From contig PQAN01000427.1 of assembly GCA_003105285.1 (NCBI GenBank), positions 1-10,633 on the forward strand: a stretch of 10,633 nucleotides of DNA, written 5' to 3'. Source of the DNA: Methylocystaceae bacterium. GTDB taxonomy: Bacteria; Pseudomonadota; Alphaproteobacteria; Rhizobiales; Beijerinckiaceae. Positions 1-5,879 of this stretch are shown piece by piece. Numbering within the stretch: the stretch's first letter is position 1; each line of letters starts with the position of its first letter. The notes beneath the pieces were generated by a model. It was given only the letters and a program-made list of their open reading frames with translations, was not told the origin of the DNA and ran no database searches. A program made the translations under genes and the position numbers.

Positions 1-1
1 A

Positions 2-562
2 TTCTTCACGCCGCATCGTTTTCGCGATCTCGCCGCGCGCAATATGGCGCTGCCGATCGGTTGCGGGCAGACGACGCCGGCGCCGGCGACATTGGCGCGC
101 CGGCTCGAGGCGCTCGGCGTCGAGCCGCGGCACCGCGTGCTGGAGATCGGAACGGGCTCGGGCTATGGCGCGGCGGTGCTGGCGCGGCTGGCGCGCGAGG
201 TCGTGTCGATCGAGCGATATGAAACGCTCGCCATAGAGGCGACGAAGCGCCTCGCCTCGCTCGATATCGGCAATGTGCGCGTGCTGTTCGCCGACGGCCT
301 CGCGCCCGAGCCCGCGCTCGGACCCTTCGATCGCGTCATTCTGCATATGTCTTTTCAGCGAGCGCCGCAGGCGGTCCTCGAGCTGCTGGCGCCGGGCGGC
401 GTCGCGGTCTTCGGGCGGATCGAGCCGCCGGCCGTCGATCGGCAGCGTAGCGTGGAGCGTCTGTGGCGCGTGCGGCGCGACAGCGACGCCGTCTGGAGCG
501 AGACCGATCTCGGCCCTTGTCGCCTCGGCGCCGTGCTCGAGCGTCGCGCCCTGGCTCTGTGA
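2..562 (+). CDS. protein-L-isoaspartate O-methyltransferase-like protein (5' partial)
   Basis: The reading frame is open from the left edge (first whole codon at position 2), so the true start lies outside the window. About 186 residues are visible; PCMT proteins are usually about 210-220. The PCMT signature is clear: an ALPIGCGQT segment (usual form ALPIGxGQT), then the SAM-binding glycine-rich loop VLEIGTGSGYGAAVLA, an acidic strand end (VVSIERY) and the LAPGG turn near the C-terminus. The family uses S-adenosylmethionine to methylate isoaspartyl residues of damaged proteins. One oddity is that the strand that normally reads roughly IVVTAA is VILHMS here, so repair activity is not certain. 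A PCMT gene followed by nlpD is a conserved order in proteobacteria, and an NlpD-like gene does follow after a gap. The symbol pcm would fit if activity were confirmed. Confidence 0.85.
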   Translation, partial: FFTPHRFRDLAARNMALPIGCGQTTPAPATLARRLEALGVEPRHRVLEIGTGSGYGAAVLARLAREVVSIERYETLAIEATKRLASLDIGNVRVLFADGLAPEPALGPFDRVILHMSFQRAPQAVLELLAPGGVAVFGRIEPPAVDRQRSVERLWRVRRDSDAVWSETDLGPCRLGAVLERRALAL

Positions 563-617
563 CGATCTTCGCGTATTTACCTAAAATTCGCGTCGCGCCT
601 TTGAACGCGCATTCATC

Positions 618-634
618 TTAAACGCTCCCTTAAC
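618..634 (+). promoter_or_regulatory. CtrA-box-like site upstream of the LysM/LytM lipoprotein gene
   Basis: The sequence reads TTAA, 8 nt, TTAAC. The CtrA consensus in alphaproteobacteria is TTAA-N7-TTAAC, so the right half is perfect. The left half is either one base too far away (TTAA-N8) or one mismatch off (TAAA-N7). It lies in the 86-nt gap between the methyltransferase and the lipoprotein gene, 54 nt upstream of the preferred start codon at 688. The site is inferred from motif match and placement only; no clear sigma-70 promoter is visible beside it. Confidence 0.25.
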
Positions 635-687
635 CCGCCCATGGCTAGATGACTCCATCGATGTTGCGTTCGAGTGTGGGTCGCGTC

Positions 688-2118
688 ATGGCAATTGAGC
701 GTCGAGTTTTCCTGTCGCGAGTCGCGTGGCGGCTCATGTTCGCCGCGGGGGCGGCCGCGCTGCTGGCCGGTTGCTCCGAGGCGACGCGTTTCTCCGATCC
801 CTTTTCCGATCCGTTTCAGGGTCAGTCGACGTCGCGCAGCGTCGATCGCGCGCCGACCGGAACGATTTCCAGGCCGCTTTCCGAAGCCCCGCGAAATTCC
901 ATTCAGTCGCGTCCGCTGCCGCCGCCGCAAGCGGTGAGCCAGAGCGCGCCGCCGCCAGCGGCCGCCATCGCGCAGGCCCAAGCCGCGCCCGGCAGAAAGG
1001 CTGGAGCCTATAATCATTGGAGCGCCGAGGGCGGAACGCCCGTCGTCGTCGCCGAGGGCGAGACGGCGGGAGCGATCGCCACGCGCTATGGCGTGCCGAC
1101 CGACGCGCTGCTGCGCGTCAACGGCTTCGCCAAGCCCGGCGAGGTGCAGCCGGGCTCGCGTCTCGTCATCCCCGTCTATCGCGCGGCGGCCGCCGCCGAG
1201 CCGGCGCCCATCGAGAGCCGGCAGCCCGTCGCGGCCAAGACCGCCGATGTGCGCGATCGCATCGGCAAGGCCCCGAAGAAGACCGGCGACGTCGCCGAGG
1301 CGAAGAGCGAACGCAAGAGCGTCGCGGCTGCGAAGCCCGTCCCGGCAAAGCCGGTCGCGGCGGCGAGGCCCACGCCTATCGCGCCCGTGAAGACCGCCGC
1401 CGCCAAGCCTTCCGCGCCGCCGGCCGCCGCCAAGGCTGCGGCGCCTGTGAAAACGAAGGTCGCGAGATCGGTCGACGAAGACGAGGCGAAGCTGGCCAAA
1501 GCCAAGCGCAAGGCGGCTCAGGCGGAGCCGCCGGCCGTGGCCGCGCCAAGGGCGCGCGTCGAGCAATCGGCGAGGACGCAAGACGAGAAGCCGGCTCAGG
1601 ACGCGAAGCGTTCCGCCGCGCCAATGGAAAAGCGCGAGCAGAAGGTGGCTGCCGCTCCGGAGGCTCCGGCTGCGCGCAAGGTCGACAAGACGCCGACGGC
1701 CTCCATTCCTCCGCAGGAGGAGGAAAAGCCGGCGGCGTCGGAGGCGGCGCGTCCCGAATTCCGCTGGCCGGCGAGGGGCCGCATCATCCAGGGCTTCAAC
1801 TCCGGAGGCAATGACGGCATCAACATCTCCGTGCCGGAGGGCACGCAGGTGAAGGCGGCCGAAGGCGGCGTCGTCGCCTATGCCGGCAGCGAACTCAAGG
1901 GCTACGGCAATCTCGTGCTGATCCGCCATCCGAACGGCTTCGTCTCCGCCTATGCTCACAACGCCGAGATCGAGGTGAGGCGCGGCGACCAGGTGAAACG
2001 CGGCCAGACGATCGCCAAATCCGGCCAGTCCGGCAATGTCGGTTCGCCGCAGTTGCACTTCGAACTGCGCAAGGGATCGACGCCGGTCGATCCGACCAGT
2101 TACCTCGCGGGGCTCTGA
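688..2118 (+). CDS. NlpD/DipM-like lipoprotein with LysM and degenerate LytM (M23) domains
   Basis: The predicted envelope lipoprotein has 476 residues. The ATG at 688 is preferred because it gives a compact lipoprotein signal: a basic start (RR, R), a hydrophobic stretch LMFAAGAAALL, and the lipobox LLAGC with lipidated Cys29. In-frame ATGs at 649 and 661 would add 13 or 9 residues; none of the three has a strong Shine-Dalgarno. A LysM peptidoglycan-binding domain spans about 118-164, followed by a roughly 190-residue Ala/Lys/Pro-rich linker and a LytM/M23 domain at about 358-476. In active M23 enzymes zinc is held by HxxxD and HxH. Here these positions read N375...N379 and Q455-L-H457; only H457 and the conserved H424 (AYAHN) remain. 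E. coli NlpD and EnvC are likewise degenerate and activate amidases instead of cutting peptidoglycan. By analogy this protein probably recruits or activates a division amidase. The PCMT-nlpD order supports the NlpD call. A hairpin terminator follows. Confidence 0.88.
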   Translation: MAIERRVFLSRVAWRLMFAAGAAALLAGCSEATRFSDPFSDPFQGQSTSRSVDRAPTGTISRPLSEAPRNSIQSRPLPPPQAVSQSAPPPAAAIAQAQAAPGRKAGAYNHWSAEGGTPVVVAEGETAGAIATRYGVPTDALLRVNGFAKPGEVQPGSRLVIPVYRAAAAAEPAPIESRQPVAAKTADVRDRIGKAPKKTGDVAEAKSERKSVAAAKPVPAKPVAAARPTPIAPVKTAAAKPSAPPAAAKAAAPVKTKVARSVDEDEAKLAKAKRKAAQAEPPAVAAPRARVEQSARTQDEKPAQDAKRSAAPMEKREQKVAAAPEAPAARKVDKTPTASIPPQEEEKPAASEAARPEFRWPARGRIIQGFNSGGNDGINISVPEGTQVKAAEGGVVAYAGSELKGYGNLVLIRHPNGFVSAYAHNAEIEVRRGDQVKRGQTIAKSGQSGNVGSPQLHFELRKGSTPVDPTSYLAGL

Positions 2119-2178
2119 TTCGAGCCTCGCGAGCCGAATCCTCGGGCGTTCGCGAGACACACTGCGCCGGAGAGAGCG

Positions 2179-2220
2179 GGGCGACGGGTCAAAAGAAGGG
2201 CCCGTCGCCCGTTTCATTTT
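2179..2220 (+). terminator. rho-independent terminator after the LysM/LytM gene
   Basis: A perfect 10-bp GC-rich stem, GGGCGACGGG (2179-2188) with CCCGTCGCCC (2201-2210), has a 12-nt loop and is followed by a T-rich tract (GTTTCATTTT, 2211-2220). It lies 61 nt past the stop of the lipoprotein gene and well before the next start, so it probably ends that transcript. Confidence 0.8.
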
Positions 2221-2301
2221 CCGAAAGAGGCGTGATACCAGAGGCCCCGGCGAAAGCGGCTCGCCGCTTACCGCCGTCCGGCAATCAAGGAAACGCGCTT
2301 C

Positions 2302-2595
2302 GTGAAACTTCGCTCGGCCTGTCTCGTCGCCCTTCTTTTCACAACTCCCGCTTTCGCCGTCGATCCGACCGGCATAGCCGAATGCGACGCCTTGCTGAAA
2401 CGTTACGAGGAATGCTCGGGCGAACTGCCGCCGGCCAAGGTCCACGCCGCCCAGAAGGAATTGCTGGAAGGCGCCATGAGCCTGCGCGCCAACGCCGATG
2501 ACCCGAAGCTGCGTCCGGCTCTGGAGAGGTTCTGCGTCGACACTCTCGCGGCGATGAAGGCGCAGAGCGACATCAAGGCCTGCATGTCGAAATAA
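2302..2595 (+). CDS. small secreted protein with CX9C and CX15C cysteine pairs, function unknown
   Basis: This 97-residue protein starts with GTG at 2302, preceded by an AAGGA Shine-Dalgarno at about 2287-2291. A Sec signal peptide is clear: basic MKLR, hydrophobic core CLVALLF, and the TPAFA cleavage motif, with the mature protein starting near Val20. The roughly 78-residue mature part is charged and probably helical and has exactly four cysteines: C28-x9-C38 in an N-terminal helix and C78-x15-C94 in a C-terminal helix. In an oxidising periplasm these could form a disulfide-clamped helical hairpin, loosely like the twin-CX9C proteins of mitochondria; that likeness is spacing only and implies no homology. 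I do not recognise a named family. The gene stands alone between a terminator and a repeat block. A small hairpin (AAGCGG/CCGCTT, 2254-2269) lies upstream of its ribosome-binding site. Confidence 0.8.
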   Translation: MKLRSACLVALLFTTPAFAVDPTGIAECDALLKRYEECSGELPPAKVHAAQKELLEGAMSLRANADDPKLRPALERFCVDTLAAMKAQSDIKACMSK

Positions 2596-2613
2596 GGCTG
2601 GCTTTCGATGGTC

Positions 2614-2629
2614 GCCCGGTCAGCCGGGC
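2614..2629 (+). terminator. short hairpin just after the CX9C protein gene
   Basis: GCCCGG and CCGGGC form a 6-bp stem around a TCAG loop, 18 nt past the stop codon at 2595. There is no T-run after it, so intrinsic termination is doubtful; it may act together with the larger hairpin at 2695-2737. Confidence 0.3.
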
Positions 2630-2642
2630 TCCGGCGCTTAGA

Positions 2643-2685
2643 GCGTTTCCAGCCGAAGTGGGAACCGGTTCGGCGTCGGAAACGC
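2643..2685. repeat. Rhizobiales-type dispersed palindromic repeat
   Basis: This is a nested imperfect palindrome. The outer arms are GCGTTTCC (2643-2650) and GGAAACGC (2678-2685); the inner arms are CCGAA (2653-2657) and TTCGG (2669-2673), around a core containing AACCGGTT. Elements of this form (GCGTTTCC, then GTGGGAACCGGTT, then GGAAACGC) are familiar intergenic repeats in many Rhizobiales genomes, from memory. Their role is not settled; they are thought to be non-autonomous mobile or REP-like sequences. It directly abuts a second, stronger hairpin. Confidence 0.65.
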
Positions 2686-2694
2686 GTCAAGAAG

Positions 2695-2737
2695 CTAGAG
2701 TCTTTCCGTGTTTCTATGAAACACGGAAAGACTCTAG
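2695..2737. repeat. perfect 20-bp inverted repeat with 3-nt loop
   Basis: The left arm (2695-2714, beginning CTAGAGTCTTTCC) and right arm (2718-2737, ending GGAAAGACTCTAG) are exact reverse complements separated by TAT. The element sits 9 nt after the preceding palindrome, and together they look like one composite unit. It lies between a plus-strand gene and the end of the minus-strand acyltransferase remnant. Its outermost CTAG supplies that remnant's TAG stop. It could act as a two-way transcription barrier, although no T-run flanks it, or as a REP/MITE-like element. Confidence 0.85.
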
Positions 2738-3240
2738 AAATCGACGAATTGCGCGATCGGCAGATAGAAAGAATCCACGCTCTCGGCGAGTTCGCTCGGA
2801 GACCGGTTCCACCAGGCGATGTCCAGCAGCTTTTGGATGATCGGTTGTTCGAAGCGGAAACGCAATATGCGCGCCGGATTTCCGATCACGATGGCGTAAG
2901 GAGGGACGTCCTTCAACTACCACCGAGCGCGCCAATGACGGCGCCGCGCCCGATATCGGCCCTGCCGGCATATCGGCCCCGAGGCCGACCCAGACGTCCG
3001 AGCCGATGACGGTGTTTCAGACAGGCCGATAGGTGCGGGTCGGGTTCGGCAGTCCGCGCAAGAACAAGAAATTGTCGAAAGGCGATGTCGACGGCGTATC
3101 CACGCGATGCTCGCCGCCGGCGCTGATCGTCACTCTCGGAGCGATCGACCGAAATCGCGATCGTTTTCGAGATCGGGCAGGATCATGAAAGTCGATCCTC
3201 ATAAAGATCGAATTGACGCCGATGGAGTTAACGAAATTCG
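2734..3240 (-). pseudogene. broken hexapeptide-repeat (CatB/Vat-like) acyltransferase
   Basis: Read on the minus strand, pieces of one left-handed beta-helix acyltransferase lie in order but in different frames. The N-side piece has a SIAPRVTI segment, then EHRVDTPSTSPF and TRTYRPV, ending at an in-frame TGA (3017-3019). In the same frame past the stop, NTVIGSDVWVGLGA continues the helix. IGRGAVIGA is then readable only after a frame change, RSVVV after a second, and KDVPPYAIVIGNPARILRFR after a third. The last piece runs on to a TAG at 2734-2736. KDVPPYAIVIGNPA is the family's typical C-terminal signature. In intact relatives these enzymes transfer acetyl or acyl groups to sugars or antibiotics. 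The 5' boundary is uncertain: frame fragments look family-like up to about 3240, but no convincing start is visible. One stop plus three shifts makes sequencing error an unlikely explanation. Confidence 0.8.
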
Positions 3241-3389
3241 AACGACGCCCGCAGCTTCATCCGAATGGATCACTCCGAGCCCGCGGGTCTCGCCAACGCG
3301 CCGTGTCGCGCCTTCGGCATTCGAGACGACGCGATTGGATCGTCGCCTTTTGGACTAGCGGCGGACGCCCACAGCTTTACATATAGCCC
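3241..3389. other. intergenic stretch without a recognised gene
   Basis: This stretch lies between the acyltransferase remnant (minus strand) and the cardiolipin-synthase-like gene. No open frame shows family-like content. It must hold the promoter for the downstream gene run, but I see no convincing -35/-10 pair; a TTGGAC at 3350-3355 has no partner at proper spacing. Confidence 0.4.
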
Positions 3390-3938
3390 ATGTCCTTTCC
3401 GCTCATTCGCTGGCTTCCCAATTTCATCACCATCGGGCGCCTCGTTCTGACGCCGGCGGCGGTCGACATGCTCATATCCGAGAACTGGCGCGCCGCCTTC
3501 GCCATTTTCGTTCTCGCCGGCGCGTCGGACGCGCTGGACGGCTGGCTCGCGAAGACCTTCGATCTGCGCAGCGATCTCGGCGCTCTGCTCGACCCGATCG
3601 CCGACAAGGCGCTCATCGTCTCGATCTATGCGACTCTCGCGGTCGTCGGCGCGATCCCAGCATGGCTCGCCATATTGGTCGTCTCGCGCGATGTGATGAT
3701 CGTCGGCGCGGTCGTCGTCTCCTGGCTGTTGCAGCGGCCGATCAAAGTCAGGCCGTTGCCCGTGTCCAAGGCGACGACGGCGGCGCAACTCGTCCTGGCG
3801 GCGGTCGTCCTCGGCGGGCGGGCGTTCGGCTATCCGGTCGACGAGGCGGTCGGCGCGCTGGCGGCCATCGTCGCGGCATTGACCATTGCTTCCGCCAGCG
3901 TCTATCTGTGGCGCTGGGTCGAGCATATGGGACCGTGA
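3390..3938 (+). CDS. CDP-alcohol phosphatidyltransferase, likely CMP-forming (eukaryotic-type) cardiolipin synthase
   Basis: This 182-residue integral membrane enzyme has the CDP-alcohol phosphotransferase signature in exact spacing: D47-x2-D50-G51-x2-A54-K55-x8-G64-x3-D68-x3-D72, with Lys at the usual Arg position. The Asp residues bind metal and the CDP-linked lipid. The N-terminus has PNFITIGR, typical of the PgsA/cardiolipin synthase branch. Features after the signature favour cardiolipin synthase of the mitochondrial CRLS1 type over PgsA: SRDVM (99-103), where PgsA usually has an REI-type segment, and VRPLPVSKATTAAQL (about 120-134), which resembles the CRLS1 region around SKxNTAxQL. If so, it joins CDP-diacylglycerol to phosphatidylglycerol to give cardiolipin and CMP. 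PgsA (phosphatidylglycerophosphate synthase) is the alternative. An in-frame TAG at 3384 forces the start to 3390, which has no visible Shine-Dalgarno. The next gene starts 1 nt after its stop. Confidence 0.88.
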   Translation: MSFPLIRWLPNFITIGRLVLTPAAVDMLISENWRAAFAIFVLAGASDALDGWLAKTFDLRSDLGALLDPIADKALIVSIYATLAVVGAIPAWLAILVVSRDVMIVGAVVVSWLLQRPIKVRPLPVSKATTAAQLVLAAVVLGGRAFGYPVDEAVGALAAIVAALTIASASVYLWRWVEHMGP

Positions 3939-3939
3939 G

Positions 3940-5097
3940 ATGTCCGACGGGGAGTTGCAGACGGCGCACGTCCAGAAAGGGATGACGGTCGAGCGACAGA
4001 TCGCGCTCTGGCTGACGGCGATCTCGGCGATTTTCGTAGTCTTCTATTTTCTCAGCTCGATGCTCGCGCCCTTCATCGCCGGCATGGCGCTCGGCTATCT
4101 GCTCGATCCGGTGGCCGACAGGCTGCAGCGCGCCGGCCTATCGCGGCTCGGCGCGTCGCTGCTCATTCTCTCGATTTTCCTGTTCGTGCTGAGCGCCGTC
4201 TTCCTGCTGCTCGCGCCGGCGCTGACGCATCAGCTCACCGAATTCATCGAGAGCCTGCCGGGCTATCTGACGACGCTGCAAGGGCTGCTCGCGACGCTCG
4301 GCCAGAAGCTCACCGGCGACTTCGCCAAGGAGATCTACGCGAAGCTCGGGCTCGACGCGCCCGACACGCCGTTCGACGCACAGAAATATGTCAACGACAT
4401 CGCCAGCGAAGCGGCGCGCATGGGCGCAGCCTTCCTGAAATCGCTCGTCTCGGGCGGCGCGGCGCTCGTCAATATGGCGTCGCTCGTCGTCATCACGCCG
4501 GTCGTCGCCTTCTATATCCTGCTCGACTGGGACAAGTTGGTCGCCTCGCTCGATTCGCTCGTTCCGCCGCGCCATCGCGCCGACATTCACGCCATCGCGC
4601 GGGATATCGACAAGGCGCTGTCTGGATTCTTGCGCGGCCAGGCGCTCGTGTGCCTATTCTTGGGGCTGTGGTACAGTCTCGGCCTGTCGCTGATCGGCTT
4701 GAATTTCGGCTTCCTCATCGGCGTCTCGGCCGGCGTGCTGAGCTTCATTCCCTACGTCGGCTCCATCACCGCCTTCGTCCTGTCGATCATCGTCGCGACG
4801 GTGCAGGGCTGGCCGGACTGGCGTCTGCCGGCGACGGCGGTCGCGCTGGTGAGCGCGGGCCTGTTTCTCGACGGCAATGTTCTCTCGCCGCGGCTCGTCG
4901 GCGGCTCGATCGGCCTACATCCGGTCTGGCTGATGTTCGCGCTGCTCGCCTTCGGTTCGCTGTTCGGCTTCACCGGGATGCTCGTGGCGGCGCCGGTCGC
5001 GGCGGCGCTCGGCGTCATATTGCGCTTCATTCTCGGGCGATATCGGCAGAGCGCGCTCTATCTCGGCCGGCCGCTCGAGCCGAAGGAGGAGGCCTGA
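3940..5097 (+). CDS. AI-2E family (PerM-like) transporter
   Basis: This 385-residue polytopic membrane protein belongs to the AI-2E/PerM family. It opens with an N-terminal pair of hydrophobic helices (IALWLTAISAIFVVFYF and SMLAPFIAGMALGYLLDP), followed by a third, then a soluble amphipathic stretch (about residues 95-170), and then several C-terminal helices including the family motif SFIPYVGS at 268-275. The family name comes from the AI-2 exporter TqsA; members also include sodium/proton antiporters and permeases, so the substrate here is unknown. The start at 3940 follows the previous stop by 1 nt (TGAGATG), suggesting translational coupling. An upstream in-frame ATG at 3886 would overlap the phosphatidyltransferase by 53 nt and is less likely; ATG 3982 would lose 14 residues. 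Near its 3' end the gene carries the Shine-Dalgarno of hdaA. The AI-2E/hdaA pairing is common in alphaproteobacteria. Confidence 0.9.
   Translation: MSDGELQTAHVQKGMTVERQIALWLTAISAIFVVFYFLSSMLAPFIAGMALGYLLDPVADRLQRAGLSRLGASLLILSIFLFVLSAVFLLLAPALTHQLTEFIESLPGYLTTLQGLLATLGQKLTGDFAKEIYAKLGLDAPDTPFDAQKYVNDIASEAARMGAAFLKSLVSGGAALVNMASLVVITPVVAFYILLDWDKLVASLDSLVPPRHRADIHAIARDIDKALSGFLRGQALVCLFLGLWYSLGLSLIGLNFGFLIGVSAGVLSFIPYVGSITAFVLSIIVATVQGWPDWRLPATAVALVSAGLFLDGNVLSPRLVGGSIGLHPVWLMFALLAFGSLFGFTGMLVAAPVAAALGVILRFILGRYRQSALYLGRPLEPKEEA
5083..5092 (+). promoter_or_regulatory. strong ribosome-binding site for hdaA inside the transporter gene
   Basis: AAGGAGGAGG lies 10 nt upstream of ATG 5103 and inside the last codons of the AI-2E gene. 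It settles the hdaA start at 5103, since the frame is also open much further upstream. It means hdaA can be translated well from the shared transcript. Confidence 0.7.
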
Positions 5098-5102
5098 GAG
5101 CC

Positions 5103-5813
5103 ATGGGCGACGTCGACGACGTCTCGCGCTCGCGAGCGCCCGCGCAGCTTCCTTTGGATTTGCCGACCGAGGAGAGCTACGGCGACGCCGATTTCCTGAC
5201 CTCGCCGGCCAACCGGGCGGCGATCGAATTGATCGCCCGCTGGCCGGATTGGCCGGACCAGACGCTGCTGGTCGTCGGGCCGGCGGGAGCGGGAAAATCC
5301 CACCTCTGCGCGATCTGGGCGCGCCGCAGCGGCGCCGTGGCCGTTTCGCCGACCGATATTCCGTCGCCGCCTCGGCTTTCGGCGCTCGCGCCGCGCGCCT
5401 TCACCCTGGACGGCGTCGACGCCGTCAAGGATGAAACAGCGCTTTTTCACTTCCTCAATTTCGTCAAGGAGAGCGGCGCCGCCCTGCTGATGAGCGCGCG
5501 CCGCCTGCCGTCGGCGGCCGACGTGGCGCTGCCTGATCTATTGTCGCGTTTACGTCGTGCGCCCGTCGTAGAAATCGGCGCGCCGGACGACGAGCTGATT
5601 CGCGCCGTGCTGGAGAAACTGTTTCGCGATCGCCAACTCAATGTCGAGGCGTCGCTGATCGAATTCGTCGCGCTACGCCTCGAGCGGTCGCTCGGCGCTG
5701 CGCGCGGGTTCGTTCGCGCGCTCGACCGAGAGGCTCTGGCGCGCGGGCGGCGCGTCACCCGCGCTCTGGCCGGTGAGGTCCTGGAGGCGTTCGAGCCTTT
5801 GAAGGACTCTTGA
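5103..5813 (+). CDS. hdaA: HdaA, regulatory inactivator of DnaA (Hda-like AAA+ protein)
   Basis: The 236-residue protein matches the usual length of alphaproteobacterial HdaA. An N-terminal QLPLDLP (15-21) fits the beta-clamp-binding motif of Hda proteins. A DnaA-type AAA+ core follows: Walker A GPAGAGKS (59-66), a Walker B strand AFTLDGVDA (D103), a sensor-1 strand LLMSARRLPS, and a C-terminal sensor-2 helix region (SLGAARGFVRALDREAL). Domains III-IV of DnaA, including the DNA-binding domain, are absent, which separates it from DnaA itself. Bound to the DNA-loaded clamp, Hda stimulates ATP hydrolysis by DnaA and so prevents re-initiation of replication. In Walker B the residue after the Asp is Gly, where DnaA has a second acidic residue; this fits a protein that binds nucleotide without needing to hydrolyse it, although that is inference. 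It starts 5 nt after the AI-2E stop, in the same operon. Confidence 0.9.
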   Translation: MGDVDDVSRSRAPAQLPLDLPTEESYGDADFLTSPANRAAIELIARWPDWPDQTLLVVGPAGAGKSHLCAIWARRSGAVAVSPTDIPSPPRLSALAPRAFTLDGVDAVKDETALFHFLNFVKESGAALLMSARRLPSAADVALPDLLSRLRRAPVVEIGAPDDELIRAVLEKLFRDRQLNVEASLIEFVALRLERSLGAARGFVRALDREALARGRRVTRALAGEVLEAFEPLKDS

Positions 5814-5879
5814 GATTCTCCTGTCGGCCGGCCGGAAATATGGCAAGATCGCAGCGGCGCGACAGAAAGAGACGACGGC

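Noticed and set aside
1201..1760. Possible tandem repeat array in the Ala/Lys/Pro linker of the LytM lipoprotein
   Set aside because: The segment is compositionally biased (AAKP, APVKT, AAKA words) but there is no regular period or exact repeated unit.
613..2445. A 610-codon minus-strand open frame across the lipoprotein gene
   Set aside because: Its translation is low-complexity Arg/Leu/Gly and it runs through a terminator and into the next gene; the plus strand has LysM and LytM domains.
2608..3009. A 133-codon plus-strand open frame after the CX9C protein
   Set aside because: It runs through both palindromes and then antisense to the acyltransferase remnant; it has no coherent protein features.
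3270..3926. Minus-strand open frame opposite the phosphatidyltransferase
   Set aside because: The composition is that of a frame shadow (Asp/Arg-rich, no motif), and it opposes an intact enzyme signature.
3886..3939. Longer N-terminus for the AI-2E transporter
   Set aside because: It would overlap the previous gene's coding region by 53 nt, and the added residues are the out-of-frame shadow of its C-terminus; the ATG at 3940 fits the family's usual start and tight coupling.
5814..5879. Possible Pho box upstream of ppk1
   Set aside because: A single CTGTC is present (5821-5825) but no second half at 11-nt spacing, so PhoB control cannot be claimed.
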